NCBI RefSeq assembly: GCF_900110135.1
Contig: NZ_FOCO01000006.1
Span: forward strand, 89,076-153,075
DNA length: 64,000 nt
Origin: Pseudorhodobacter antarcticus
Lineage (GTDB): Bacteria; Pseudomonadota; Alphaproteobacteria; Rhodobacterales; Rhodobacteraceae
Direction: 5' to 3'
Shown here: positions 1 to 8,271 of the stretch, piece by piece
How the letters are laid out: every line of letters begins with the position of its first letter
Position numbering within the stretch: the first letter of the stretch is position 1
The notes under the pieces: generated by a model
The model's input: only the letters and a program-made list of their open reading frames with translations
Told to the model about the DNA's origin: nothing
Databases searched by the model: none
Translations under genes and position numbers: made by a program

Positions 1-673
1 TGACCATGGTTGTGTGGCTGTCGGTGCCGACGAGGGTGTCGGGATAAGCGACCTCTTTGCCGTGCTGGTCCTTGTCGGTCCAAACGGTTTGGGACAGGTA
101 TTCAAGGTTCACCTGGTGGCAAATCCCAGTGCCGGGCGGCACCACGCGGAAATTGTTAAACGCGTTTTGACCCCATTTCAGGAAGGTGTAGCGTTCCATA
201 TTGCGTTCGTATTCGCGATCCACGTTCATCTGAAACGCGCGGGGGTTGCCAAATTCATCAATCATAACCGAATGGTCGATGACCAGATCAACCGGGGCCA
301 AGGGGTTGATTTGTTGGGCGTTTCCGCCAAGGCCGATGATGCCGTCGCGCATGGCGGCAAGGTCCACGACCGCAGGCACGCCCGTGAAATCCTGCATCAA
401 AACGCGGGCAGGGCGGTAAGCGATTTCGCGCGGATTCTGGCCGCCGTTGGCACCCCATTCAGCGAATGCGCGGATGTCATCAACCGAGACGGTCTTGCCA
501 TCTTCAAACCGCAGCATGTTTTCCAAAACCACCTTCAGCGCGGCTGGCAAGCGCGCAAAATCGCCCAAGCCCGCCTCTTGTGCGGCGGTGATGGAATAAT
601 AGTCAACGCTGGCACCGCCTGCGGTAAGGGTGCGGCGGGTCTTGGTGCTGTCATGTCCGACGGTAACGGTCAT
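1..673 (-). CDS. acnA: Aconitate hydratase A, N-terminal part (partial gene)
   Basis: This is the first 224 codons of the TCA-cycle enzyme that interconverts citrate and isocitrate through a 4Fe-4S cluster. The reverse-strand translation starts MTVTVGHDSTKTRRTL and contains the AcnA/IRP-type segments ALKVVLENMLRFEDG, RVLMQDFTGVPAVVDLA and, at the window edge, TLVGTDSHTTMV, which is part of the substrate-binding region. The gene runs off the left end, so the cluster-binding cysteines are not visible. The ATG at 673 follows AGGAGGTTAGAC, a strong ribosome site. It diverges from the DUF1223 gene across a 248-bp spacer. The family assignment is very safe. Confidence 0.95.
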   Translation of the reverse strand, partial: MTVTVGHDSTKTRRTLTAGGASVDYYSITAAQEAGLGDFARLPAALKVVLENMLRFEDGKTVSVDDIRAFAEWGANGGQNPREIAYRPARVLMQDFTGVPAVVDLAAMRDGIIGLGGNAQQINPLAPVDLVIDHSVMIDEFGNPRAFQMNVDREYERNMERYTFLKWGQNAFNNFRVVPPGTGICHQVNLEYLSQTVWTDKDQHGKEVAYPDTLVGTDSHTTMV

Positions 674-763
674 GTCTAACCTCCTGATGGGTGGGGCGTG
701 AATGATATGGCGTTCCCTATGGTAATGCCGAAAACGGGTTCGGAAAACAAGGGAATTGCTGCT

Positions 764-779
764 TTGTATACAATTGTAT
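764..779. promoter_or_regulatory. AT-rich double palindrome in the acnA/DUF1223 spacer
   Basis: Two overlapping perfect palindromes, TTGTATACAA (764-773) and ATACAATTGTAT (768-779), sit in the GC-rich divergent spacer 674-921. The form resembles operators of GntR/FCD-type repressors, and the position suits control of acnA or of the DUF1223 gene. No regulator gene lies nearby, so the ligand and regulator are unknown. The rest of the spacer holds no gene that I can see. Confidence 0.35.
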
Positions 780-921
780 GCCGAAAATCCAGTCCCAATT
801 TGCACGATATTTTTCGGGGCAGCAGATTGGTGTTTTGTAACGCTGGCTCGCAAAACCTTGATTGGCCGAACGGCGGGCGAGGGGGTAGGAAGGGGACAAC
901 ACGGCACACAGGAAAGAATTT

Positions 922-1620
922 ATGAAACATATCGTCACAACCGTTTGCGCGGCATGGATGGCCCTTGCGCCAACGGCCCAAGCGCAAAGCACAAATGCGG
1001 TTGTGGTGGAGCTGTTTACATCGCAGGGCTGTTCGTCCTGCCCGCCTGCCGATGCGATTTTGGGCAAGTTAAGCGCGGATGATCGGGTGATCGCGCTGTC
1101 CTTGCACGTCGATTATTGGGATTATCTGGGGTGGAAGGATAAATTCGCCAGCCCGCAATTCACCGCCCGCCAAAAGGAATATGCGCATCACGCCCGCGAT
1201 AAGATGGTGTTCACGCCGCAGATCGTGGTGCAAGGCCAAGCGCGTGTCGTGGGCAATCGCGGGGCAGAGGTGGAGGCAGCAATCCAAGAGCAATTGGGGC
1301 AAGTGCGCCAAACCGGGCTGCGCCTGACGCGCCAAGGCGGCGCAGTTTTGATTGAAGCGCCCGCTTTGGGGGTGGTCGCGCCTGTCAGGGTGCAGTTGGT
1401 GCGGTTTTCACCTGCGGAAAAGGTCCTGATTGAACGTGGTGAAAATGCTGGTAAAACAATCACCTACCACAATGTTGTCACATCTTGGGAAGTGTTGGAA
1501 ATGTGGAATGGGGCCAGCCCCTTGGCTCTTGTCGCGCCCGCACCCGGGCCTGCGCCATTGGTGGTGATTTTGCAAGCCGATGGTCCTGCAGATATTTTTG
1601 CTGCGGCGGTGTTGCGCTAG
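922..1620 (+). CDS. DUF1223 secreted thioredoxin-like protein
   Basis: A 232-residue protein with a clear signal peptide (MKHIVTTVCAAWMALAPTAQA, cleavage near residue 22), so probably periplasmic. The mature part begins NAVVVELFTSQGCSSCPPAD, the DUF1223 signature; its CSSC-P element looks like a thioredoxin-fold active site. Further family segments are VIALSLHVDYWDYLGWKD and YTPQ-like VFTPQIVVQG. The biochemical function of DUF1223 is not established; a redox role is an inference from the Cys pair. The start has GGAAAGAA upstream. It is divergent from acnA and convergent with the acyltransferase gene, and the two stops lie 19 bp apart. Confidence 0.85.
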   Translation: MKHIVTTVCAAWMALAPTAQAQSTNAVVVELFTSQGCSSCPPADAILGKLSADDRVIALSLHVDYWDYLGWKDKFASPQFTARQKEYAHHARDKMVFTPQIVVQGQARVVGNRGAEVEAAIQEQLGQVRQTGLRLTRQGGAVLIEAPALGVVAPVRVQLVRFSPAEKVLIERGENAGKTITYHNVVTSWEVLEMWNGASPLALVAPAPGPAPLVVILQADGPADIFAAAVLR

Positions 1621-1638
1621 GGGATTGGCCAGTCGCGT

Positions 1639-2514
1639 TTAGGCGGCGTTTTTCCAGCGGCGGTGAATCCAGAACCATTGTTCGGGATGCAGGCGCACCA
1701 ATTTATCCAGCGAATCGTTCAAGGCTTGGGTCATCGCCTCGGGCGTGCCGTGCGGGATTGGCGGTTCAATGATAATGTCGAAATCCAAGCCCCCTTTGCG
1801 GCGCACCGCATAGGTGGGCACCAAAAGCGCGTCGTATTTCAACGCCAAATCGGCGGCGGAAAGGGCGGTCAACGCCGGGTGGCCCATAAAGGTCAAGTCT
1901 GCGCCAGCGCTGATATGCTGGTCCATCAACAGCCCTAACATACCACCGCCGCGCAAAAACCGGATCATATCGGCCAGCCCGGCGCGGCCGCGTGGAAACA
2001 CCGGGGTGCCGATTTGCGAAATCGCCCGCACATAATGGGCGTTGAAGTAAGGATCGCTCATCGGGCGATAAAGCGCGCCGACGGGAAAACCGCGCGCGAT
2101 TAAGGCGGCGCGGCTGGCGTCGTAATTGCCGAAATGCCCGGTCACAAGGATCACAGGGCGGCCTGCGGCGTGGGCGGCGTCCAAGGCGGCCAGCCCTTCG
2201 CCTTTTAAGGGTTCGGCGGTGGCGCGGGCGACAAATTCTGCGCCTGAATAAATTTCAATCAAGGTGCGACCCACGTTGCGCGGCACATCGCGGGTCAGAC
2301 GTTTCACCTCGGAGTTGGGCAGATCGGGCATGATCAGGGCCAGATTGGCGCGCACCCGTTTGTCATAACCCGCAATCGGCGCGATCACATAGGCCATCAC
2401 CCAGCCGCACAGCGGCACGCGCAGGCGGTAGGGCAGGACCAACAGCACAGCGATCAGCCAACGCAACGGGATGTTGCGCAACCGTCTGCGGCTTGCTTGG
2501 CTTACTTTGGTCAT
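1639..2514 (-). CDS. LpxL/HtrB-family lysophospholipid (lipid A) acyltransferase
   Basis: A 291-residue inner-membrane acyltransferase of the lauroyl/myristoyl lipid A family. There is one hydrophobic N-terminal segment (about residues 18-48), then the HX4D catalytic motif as HFGNYD (H127, D132), the block GALYRPMSDPYFN and the C-terminal EQWFWIHRRWKN typical of the family. It would add a secondary acyl chain to a lipid A precursor; whether it acts like LpxL or LpxM cannot be told. Its ATG overlaps the stop of the upstream EamA gene (ATGA), so the two are translationally coupled. Confidence 0.85.
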   Translation of the reverse strand: MTKVSQASRRRLRNIPLRWLIAVLLVLPYRLRVPLCGWVMAYVIAPIAGYDKRVRANLALIMPDLPNSEVKRLTRDVPRNVGRTLIEIYSGAEFVARATAEPLKGEGLAALDAAHAAGRPVILVTGHFGNYDASRAALIARGFPVGALYRPMSDPYFNAHYVRAISQIGTPVFPRGRAGLADMIRFLRGGGMLGLLMDQHISAGADLTFMGHPALTALSAADLALKYDALLVPTYAVRRKGGLDFDIIIEPPIPHGTPEAMTQALNDSLDKLVRLHPEQWFWIHRRWKNAA

Positions 2515-3416
2515 GCTTTGGCCTGCGGGTCACTGCGCTGTGCGCGGGTTTCACGGTGCCAAACATAAAGCCCCGCCGCCACGATCACAAGCGCACCCAA
2601 TACCGTCCAGCGGTCGGGGTAGGTGTCAAACAACACGATCCCCCAAAATGCGGCAAACAAAATTCCGACATAGGCAAAGGGGGCGACCGATGACGCCTCG
2701 GCCAAGGTAAAGGCGCGGATGATGCACAGCTGCGCAATGGTGCCAAGGGTGCCGATCAGCGCGAAAATCGGCAAATCGGCAGGCAGGATGGGCACCCAGA
2801 CAAACGGCAGCGTCAGGCTGGCAAGGGCGGTGCAGATCACGGAGGTGTAGGCCATCGCGGTCCACGCGCTTTCCTTTGGGCCGATCCAGCGGGTGATCAG
2901 CGCGTTGGCGGCGTAAAACACTGCCCCCGCCAGTGGCAAAAGGGCCGCTGGGGTGAAAATGCCCGCGCCGGGGCGAATGACGATCAGCGCCCCGATTAGG
3001 GCGGCGACCACCCCAAACAACCGCCGTGGCCCCAGTTTTTCACCCAGAAAAAGCGCTGCGCCCAAGGTGATGAGGACTGGGTTCACGTCGATCAGTGCAG
3101 TCGCCTCGGCCAGACCGATATACGCAAGGCTGGTGAAAAACAGGGCTGTGGCCCCGATTTGGGTGACTGCGCGCGCCAAGTGTATGGCGGGATAGCGGCT
3201 GCGCAAATGGGTGAAAAACCGCCCCCGCAACAAGATCACCACCAACACCAACTGCCCTGTAAACCGGATCCAGACCAGCATCGGGGCGGGATAGCGGTCC
3301 ACCATGCCTTTGACCTGTGAATCCATCAAGGTGAAACAAAAGATGGCCAAAAGCATGAACAAAATGCCGCGCCCATTGCTGCCGGGGCGCGGCAGGGTCG
3401 CAAAGGAAAAGCGCAT
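2511..3416 (-). CDS. EamA/DMT-family membrane transporter
   Basis: A 301-residue protein with about ten hydrophobic segments and two EamA repeats (about residues 16-145 and 160-285), for example ILFMLLAIFCFTLMDSQVK and the repeat junction LGEKLGPRRLFG. This is the drug/metabolite transporter superfamily; the substrate is not predictable. The C-terminal tail HRETRAQRSDPQAKA is cytoplasmic. It is the first gene of a coupled pair with the acyltransferase downstream. Confidence 0.82.
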   Translation of the reverse strand: MRFSFATLPRPGSNGRGILFMLLAIFCFTLMDSQVKGMVDRYPAPMLVWIRFTGQLVLVVILLRGRFFTHLRSRYPAIHLARAVTQIGATALFFTSLAYIGLAEATALIDVNPVLITLGAALFLGEKLGPRRLFGVVAALIGALIVIRPGAGIFTPAALLPLAGAVFYAANALITRWIGPKESAWTAMAYTSVICTALASLTLPFVWVPILPADLPIFALIGTLGTIAQLCIIRAFTLAEASSVAPFAYVGILFAAFWGIVLFDTYPDRWTVLGALVIVAAGLYVWHRETRAQRSDPQAKA

Positions 3417-3524
3417 CTATGGGTCCGGGGTTGGGGCAGGCGCGGGGCCGTCCCGCGCAAGCTAATATCGTTTTGGCTGGGTGTGGAGCGTAAACTGCAT
3501 CTGCTTTGCCCTTTTGGTCAAAAA

Positions 3525-4604
3525 TCAGCCCTCTTGCTGGATAAAGACAATCTCTCCGTCCGCCTCCAGGGTGCGAATGGCGGAAATGACGATACCTTGC
3601 GCCGCCTCGGCGTCTTTTTCGCTGACTTTGCCGCGTTCCTGCATCTCTTCGCGCAACGATTGGGCCATGCGTTGCGACATGTTGGCAAGGAAAAATTCGG
3701 CAATTGCAGCTTTGTCGGGTTGGGCCGCCGCTGCGGCAAGGGCTGTGACCAGCACGGGTTGATCGACCACGCGGGTTATTTTGGGCACATCACGCGGGCT
3801 GACCCGGTCGGTGATGTGAACAAAGGTAAAGATCGCTTTGCGCACCAATTTGGCGAAATCTTCGTCGTCTTTGTCAAGGCCGGCCAACACCTCATCCCGG
3901 ATCACTTGGGGGGCCACGTTCAAAATGGCGCAAACGCGTTCCACGGGCCCAGTGTCAAAGGCGCGGGCGGGTTGGTTTTCCAACTGTCCGACCAGCGACA
4001 TGCCAATGCGGCGCACGGTTTCGGGGTCGACGTTGCCGGTGCGTGACACGGCAAACGCCACACGCCGGGCCCGTTCGCCTTCCAGTTTTCCCAGCAATTC
4101 TGCGGCTTTGGGCACTGCGAGTTTGGACAGCATGACGGCTGCCACCTCTACGCTTTCTTCCTCCAGCACGGGCAGCAGGCGGTCAACATCCATCCCTGCG
4201 ATACGGTCCCAAGGGTCGGCGCGCGACGATGCCCCGGCAAGGCGGCGCAAACGGCTGGCAGCGGTGGCAGAGATATGGCCATCCATGATCGACAACGCGC
4301 CTTCAATGCCGCCGGGAAAGGCAAGGCCCACCTCCTCCAGCTCGGTCACGAATTCGGAAACGACCCGGTCAAGGGTGTTGCGGTCGATCAACCGCATCTT
4401 GCTCATCTGTTCGGCAAGGGCGGCTTGCGTGTGTTCGGGCAGGGTGGACAGCGCAATTGGCGCCCCTTGCGCCAGCATAAGGCGCACAATCACTGCCGCC
4501 TTTTCGCGATTGGTCAAGGTTCGGCGCGCGCTGCGTCGATCGCGGTTTTGCACAAAGGATTGACCGGGCAGCAGTTGCGCCAGTTCCGTAGACCCATTTT
4601 CCAT
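3525..4604 (-). CDS. fliG: Flagellar motor switch protein FliG (stand-alone copy)
   Basis: A 359-residue FliG-like protein. The N-terminal segment LTNREKAAVIVRLMLAQG (near residue 28) matches the FliG_N fold; the middle domain has MDVDRLLPVLEEESVEVAAVMLSKL and a PKAAELLGKL helix; the C-terminal domain has FAKLVRKAIFTFVHITDR, DVPKITRVVD and SQRMAQSLREEM, the region that contacts MotA in FliG. The ORF opens at a TTG at 4670, but the ATG at 4604 is preceded by GGGGGCGAA and gives a normal N terminus. No other flagellar genes lie within the window, so it is separated from the main motility cluster. It could be a second FliG paralogue. Confidence 0.85.
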   Translation of the reverse strand: MENGSTELAQLLPGQSFVQNRDRRSARRTLTNREKAAVIVRLMLAQGAPIALSTLPEHTQAALAEQMSKMRLIDRNTLDRVVSEFVTELEEVGLAFPGGIEGALSIMDGHISATAASRLRRLAGASSRADPWDRIAGMDVDRLLPVLEEESVEVAAVMLSKLAVPKAAELLGKLEGERARRVAFAVSRTGNVDPETVRRIGMSLVGQLENQPARAFDTGPVERVCAILNVAPQVIRDEVLAGLDKDDEDFAKLVRKAIFTFVHITDRVSPRDVPKITRVVDQPVLVTALAAAAAQPDKAAIAEFFLANMSQRMAQSLREEMQERGKVSEKDAEAAQGIVISAIRTLEADGEIVFIQQEG

Positions 4605-4699
4605 TTCGCCCCCATGATCGCTGTCTTGACGATCACGCTGGCAGAGGAAAGTTAAGATGGGCTTACACAACCACGATTAAACGCCGCCCGGCCGCGTTT

Positions 4700-4858
4700 T
4701 TAGCCCGTTACCGGCACGCAGGCCATGGCCGCGCTGTCATAGACTTTGCCATCGACGCAGCTTTGCGCTTGGGCATGGGCTTCGCCGTTGCACGCGGCCA
4801 TCGCCCATGTCGGCGTCAGGGTTAGGGCGAGCAGTACAAAAGTTGTCTTGATATTCAT
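4700..4858 (-). CDS. Small secreted protein, 52 residues, CxxGxxYDx5C motif
   Basis: A short gene encoding MNIKTTFVLLALTLTPTWA as a signal peptide followed by about 32 mature residues. The mature part holds the motif C-VDG-K-V-YD-SAAMA-C near its end. AGGACGAC precedes the ATG at 4858. The same Cys-spaced motif occurs in the TPR protein encoded just upstream (4920-5453), which supports it being a real gene and suggests a functional or evolutionary link. Function unknown; probably periplasmic or outer surface. Confidence 0.6.
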   Translation of the reverse strand: MNIKTTFVLLALTLTPTWAMAACNGEAHAQAQSCVDGKVYDSAAMACVPVTG

Positions 4859-4919
4859 CGGTCGTCCTTTCTGGTTTTTAGTCTGGTTTCTGGTCTGGTT
4901 TAGCCGTCTTTTAAGTGGG

Positions 4920-5453
4920 TCAGTAGTTCAAAACCTGTCCGGTGCCGACCGCTTGGTCCAGCGCCGCTTCGGCCCAAGTGCCCATCCCACCGCGTTGGCG
5001 GATTTGGGCCAACTGGCGGGCGGCGGCGGCAATATCGCCTTGTTCCACAAGAGCTTGGCCCATGTAGGAGCGCGCGAGGAGATTGTCGGGGTTCACGTCC
5101 AGCGCGCGGGCGTAAAGCGCCATGCCGCCCGCCATGTCGCCAGATTTGCGCGTGATGAAACCCATATACGTCAGCACGCGGTCGCTGTCACCCTCACCCA
5201 TCGCGGCTAGGGTTGTCATCGCATCGGCGTACCGCCCGGCATAGGCCAGTTCGCGAACGGCACCAAAGCGGGTGTCATCGCCAAGGCTGGCATCGGTGGG
5301 GTTTTTGCAGGTTTTGGCCTTATCATCATAGATCTGGCCCGTGGCGCATTTGGTGGTGGTTGGCGTCGTCGCAGGGGGGCTCGTGTCATCCGACCCGGCG
5401 GCGAGCGCGGCAAAGGGCAGGGCGGTGATCAATAACGTGGTCAAAAGGCGCAT
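4920..5453 (-). CDS. Secreted TPR-repeat protein with Cys motif
   Basis: A 177-residue exported protein. The signal peptide is MRLLTTLLITALPFAALA. A Ser/Thr/Pro linker is followed by C-ATG-QI-YD-DKAKT-C, a CxxGxxYDx5C motif shared with the 52-residue protein downstream. Residues from about 62 to 170 form TPR-like helices, including MALYARALDVNPDNLLARSY and ALVEQGDIAAAARQLAQI. The ATG at 5453 is preceded by AAAGGA at good spacing; the TTG two codons earlier is less likely. Role unknown; TPR proteins of this size often scaffold envelope complexes. Confidence 0.75.
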   Translation of the reverse strand: MRLLTTLLITALPFAALAAGSDDTSPPATTPTTTKCATGQIYDDKAKTCKNPTDASLGDDTRFGAVRELAYAGRYADAMTTLAAMGEGDSDRVLTYMGFITRKSGDMAGGMALYARALDVNPDNLLARSYMGQALVEQGDIAAAARQLAQIRQRGGMGTWAEAALDQAVGTGQVLNY

Positions 5454-5499
5454 TGGCAACGATCCTTTGGCTGTTATTCCAAAGGTAGCACGAAAAACA

Positions 5500-5530
5500 A
5501 AAGGGCAAGCAGGAATTTTGCTTGCCCTTT
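5500..5530 (-). terminator. Intrinsic terminator of purB
   Basis: A perfect 12-bp stem (AAAGGGCAAGCA pairing with TGCTTGCCCTTT) with a 7-nt loop. Read on the minus strand it is followed by TTGTTTTTCG, a U-rich tract. It lies 24 nt beyond the purB stop. Confidence 0.85.
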
Positions 5531-5553
5531 GTGGGGTATTTTAGCGGCGGCTG

Positions 5554-6855
5554 TCAGCCAAAAACGCGTTTGAAAATCGTATCGACATGCTTGGTGTGAT
5601 AGCCGATGTCGAATTTCTCCTCGATCTGCGCGGGTGTCAGGGCGGCGGTCACCTCCGTATCGGCCAGCAGTTCGGTTTTGAAATCCGCCCCTTTTTCCCA
5701 AACTTTCATCGCGTTGCGCTGCACCAAACGGTAGCTGTCTTCACGCGACACACCCGCTTGGGTCAGTGCCAAAAGCACGCGCTGCGACATGACCAGCCCG
5801 CGAAATTTGTTCATATTGGCCAGCATGGTTTCGGGATAGATCACCAGCTTTTCCACCAGCCCGGCAAGGCGGTGCAGCGCGAAATCCAGCGTGATGGTGG
5901 TGTCCGGGCCAATCGCGCGTTCCACCGATGAATGGCTGATATCGCGTTCGTGCCACATCGCCACGTTTTCCAGCGCAGGCGTCACCGACATGCGCACAAG
6001 GCGCGCAAGGCCCGTCAGGTTTTCGGACAGCACGGGGTTGCGTTTGTGCGGCATGGCAGACGACCCCTTTTGGCCTGGGCTGAAAAACTCCTCCGCCTCC
6101 AACACTTCGGTGCGCTGCATGTGGCGAATTTCAATCGCGATGTTTTCAATGCTGGACGCGATCACGCCAAGGGTGGCGAAAAACATCGCGTGGCGGTCGC
6201 GGGGAATGATTTGGGTGCTGATGGGTTCTGGCGTCAGGCCCATCATCTGGCAGACATGTTCCTCCACACTCGGGTCAATATTGGCAAAGGTGCCAACCGC
6301 GCCCGACACCGCGCCTGTGGCGATCTCTGCGCGGGCGTTCACAAGGCGCGCACGGCCCCGGTGCATTTCGGCATAAAACCGCGCGAAGGTCAGGCCCATT
6401 GTGGTGGGTTCGGCGTGGATGCCGTGGCTGCGGCCAATACGAACGCTGTCTTTGTGTTCCATTGCGCGCGATTTCAACGCGGCCAACACCCGGTTCATGC
6501 CCACCAGCAGCAGGTCAGTTGCGCGCACCAATTGCACGTTAAACGTGGTGTCCAACACGTCCGAACTGGTCATGCCTTGATGCACAAACCGTGCATCATC
6601 GGCGCCAATATGTTCGGCCAGATGGGTTAGAAACGCAATGACATCATGCTTGGTCACGGCCTCAATCTCATCAATCCGGGCCACGTCAAAGGTGACATCC
6701 TTGGCGCGCCACACCGCTTCGGCATTGGCCTTTGGGATCACGCCGATGGCGGCTTGGGCGTCGCAGGCGTAGGCCTCAATTTCGAACCAAATTTTGAATT
6801 TGGATTCGGGGGACCAGATGGCAACCATATCGGGGCGGGAATAGCGCGGGATCAT
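5554..6855 (-). CDS. purB: Adenylosuccinate lyase
   Basis: A 433-residue enzyme, the normal length, catalysing two steps of purine synthesis (SAICAR to AICAR, and adenylosuccinate to AMP). It starts MIPRYSRPDMVAIW, has the substrate-binding segment FVHQGMTSSDVLDT, the catalytic-His region IGRSHGIHAEPTT and the fumarase/aspartase signature GSSAMPHKRNP. The open frame extends upstream to 6999, but the ATG at 6855 matches the family N terminus. It is a single gene with its own terminator; the next gene upstream (hydrolase-OsmC) ends 67 bp away. Confidence 0.96.
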   Translation of the reverse strand: MIPRYSRPDMVAIWSPESKFKIWFEIEAYACDAQAAIGVIPKANAEAVWRAKDVTFDVARIDEIEAVTKHDVIAFLTHLAEHIGADDARFVHQGMTSSDVLDTTFNVQLVRATDLLLVGMNRVLAALKSRAMEHKDSVRIGRSHGIHAEPTTMGLTFARFYAEMHRGRARLVNARAEIATGAVSGAVGTFANIDPSVEEHVCQMMGLTPEPISTQIIPRDRHAMFFATLGVIASSIENIAIEIRHMQRTEVLEAEEFFSPGQKGSSAMPHKRNPVLSENLTGLARLVRMSVTPALENVAMWHERDISHSSVERAIGPDTTITLDFALHRLAGLVEKLVIYPETMLANMNKFRGLVMSQRVLLALTQAGVSREDSYRLVQRNAMKVWEKGADFKTELLADTEVTAALTPAQIEEKFDIGYHTKHVDTIFKRVFG

Positions 6856-6922
6856 GGGGCGGGCCTTTCGGTGGGGGGTGGGGTTGCGTGTCCATAATCC
6901 GCCACGCCGCCAAGGGCAAGGT

Positions 6923-8131
6923 TTAGCCGTTTTCGGTGGTGTGGATCGTGGCCTGCGCCTCCAGCGTGCGGTGAACTGGGCATTTGTCGGCAATCGCAAT
7001 CAGCTTTTGGCGTTGATCGGCGTCAAGGTCGCCGGTCAAGGTGATAACCCGCGTGAAAGTGTCAATTTTATTGTCTTTATCACAATTATCACAATCGGTT
7101 GCATGCTGTTTATCATGCGAGACATCAACGGCCACATGCGCCAGCGGCCAGCCTTTGCGCCGGGCATACATGCGGATGGTCATGGCGGTGCAGGCCCCCA
7201 ACCCCGCGCTGAGGTATTGATAGGGCGAGGGGCCAAGGTCGGTGCCGCCAAACGACACCGGCTCATCCGCCTTCAGGTGGTGGTGGCCCATGTGGATGTC
7301 TTGCAAAAAGCCGTTCGGATCCGCTTCTACCACGCGCGTGATGCCCTCAGCGATATCCGTTTGCGGCGCAGGGGTTGGATCAAGGTAGCGTTCGGCCCAA
7401 GTGGCAATGCTGTCGGCGGCATAATCGGCGTCGGCCGCGCGGGTCAGCAGATGATCGGCGTCGTCCAAAGTGATAAAGCTTTTGGGGTGGCGCGCGGCGG
7501 TGAACAGGGCGGCGGCGTTATCAATGCCCACAACCGCGTCGGTGGGCGCGTGCAAGATCAGCAAAGCGCGGTGGAGATTGTGGAGGTGGTCGGTCAGGGT
7601 GACGGTTTGCAAATCGCGCAGAAACTTGGCGCTGATGGTGAACTCGCGGCCTGCCAGCGACACTTCGGCGGCCCCGTTTTGGTCAATCTGATCTGTGACA
7701 TGGGAAAAATGCCGGGTTATGTGGGCGGGGTCTGCGGGCGCGCCGATCACCGCCACAGCCTTGGCTGATGGGATTTGCTCCGCCGCCGCAATCACCGCGG
7801 CCCCGCCAAGGCTGTGGCCCACCAACAGCCCCGGTGCCAGTCCCGCCTGCGCCATAGCAACGCTGGCGGCGACCAAATCATCGACATTGCCGATAAAGCC
7901 GGAATTGGCAAATTCACCGTCGGAATGGCCCAAACCGGTGAAATCAAACCGCAGCACCGCAATGCCTTGGGCGGCCAAGCGGCGGCTAATGCGGCGGGCG
8001 GCGAAAATATCCTTGCCGCAGGTAAAACAATGCGCAAACAGCGCAGCACCGCGCAAGTCTCCTTGCGGGCGTTCCAACCGCCCGCGCAGGGTTTGGCCGT
8101 CTTTGCCCGTAAATTCAAATGCTTCTGCCAT
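6923..8131 (-). CDS. Alpha/beta hydrolase fused to OsmC domain
   Basis: A 402-residue two-domain protein. Residues about 1-250 form an alpha/beta hydrolase with nucleophile motif GHSLGGAAV, an ALFAHCFTCGKDIF oxyanion region and an ILHAPTDAVV acid region. Residues about 265-402 form an OsmC/Ohr-type peroxiredoxin with the two expected cysteines, in SAGLGACTAMTIRMYA and DKCPVHRTLE. The fusion suggests coupled handling of an ester or acyl compound and an organic hydroperoxide; this is an inference. The ATG at 8131 has AGGGGA eight bases upstream; an in-frame codon at 8155 lacks one. It diverges from the DUF3445 gene. Confidence 0.85.
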   Translation of the reverse strand: MAEAFEFTGKDGQTLRGRLERPQGDLRGAALFAHCFTCGKDIFAARRISRRLAAQGIAVLRFDFTGLGHSDGEFANSGFIGNVDDLVAASVAMAQAGLAPGLLVGHSLGGAAVIAAAEQIPSAKAVAVIGAPADPAHITRHFSHVTDQIDQNGAAEVSLAGREFTISAKFLRDLQTVTLTDHLHNLHRALLILHAPTDAVVGIDNAAALFTAARHPKSFITLDDADHLLTRAADADYAADSIATWAERYLDPTPAPQTDIAEGITRVVEADPNGFLQDIHMGHHHLKADEPVSFGGTDLGPSPYQYLSAGLGACTAMTIRMYARRKGWPLAHVAVDVSHDKQHATDCDNCDKDNKIDTFTRVITLTGDLDADQRQKLIAIADKCPVHRTLEAQATIHTTENG

Positions 8132-8271
8132 GATAATCCCCTTTGCTGCGCGCACTCCATTATGACGCCTTTGGCCTGCGGGGTAACCCTTGGTCGCCCC
8201 GCCTCACCGCTTTGTGTGGCGGGCAAACAATGGGTCTGGCCTATTTGGCGCTGTCCCGGCAGATTATGGGC

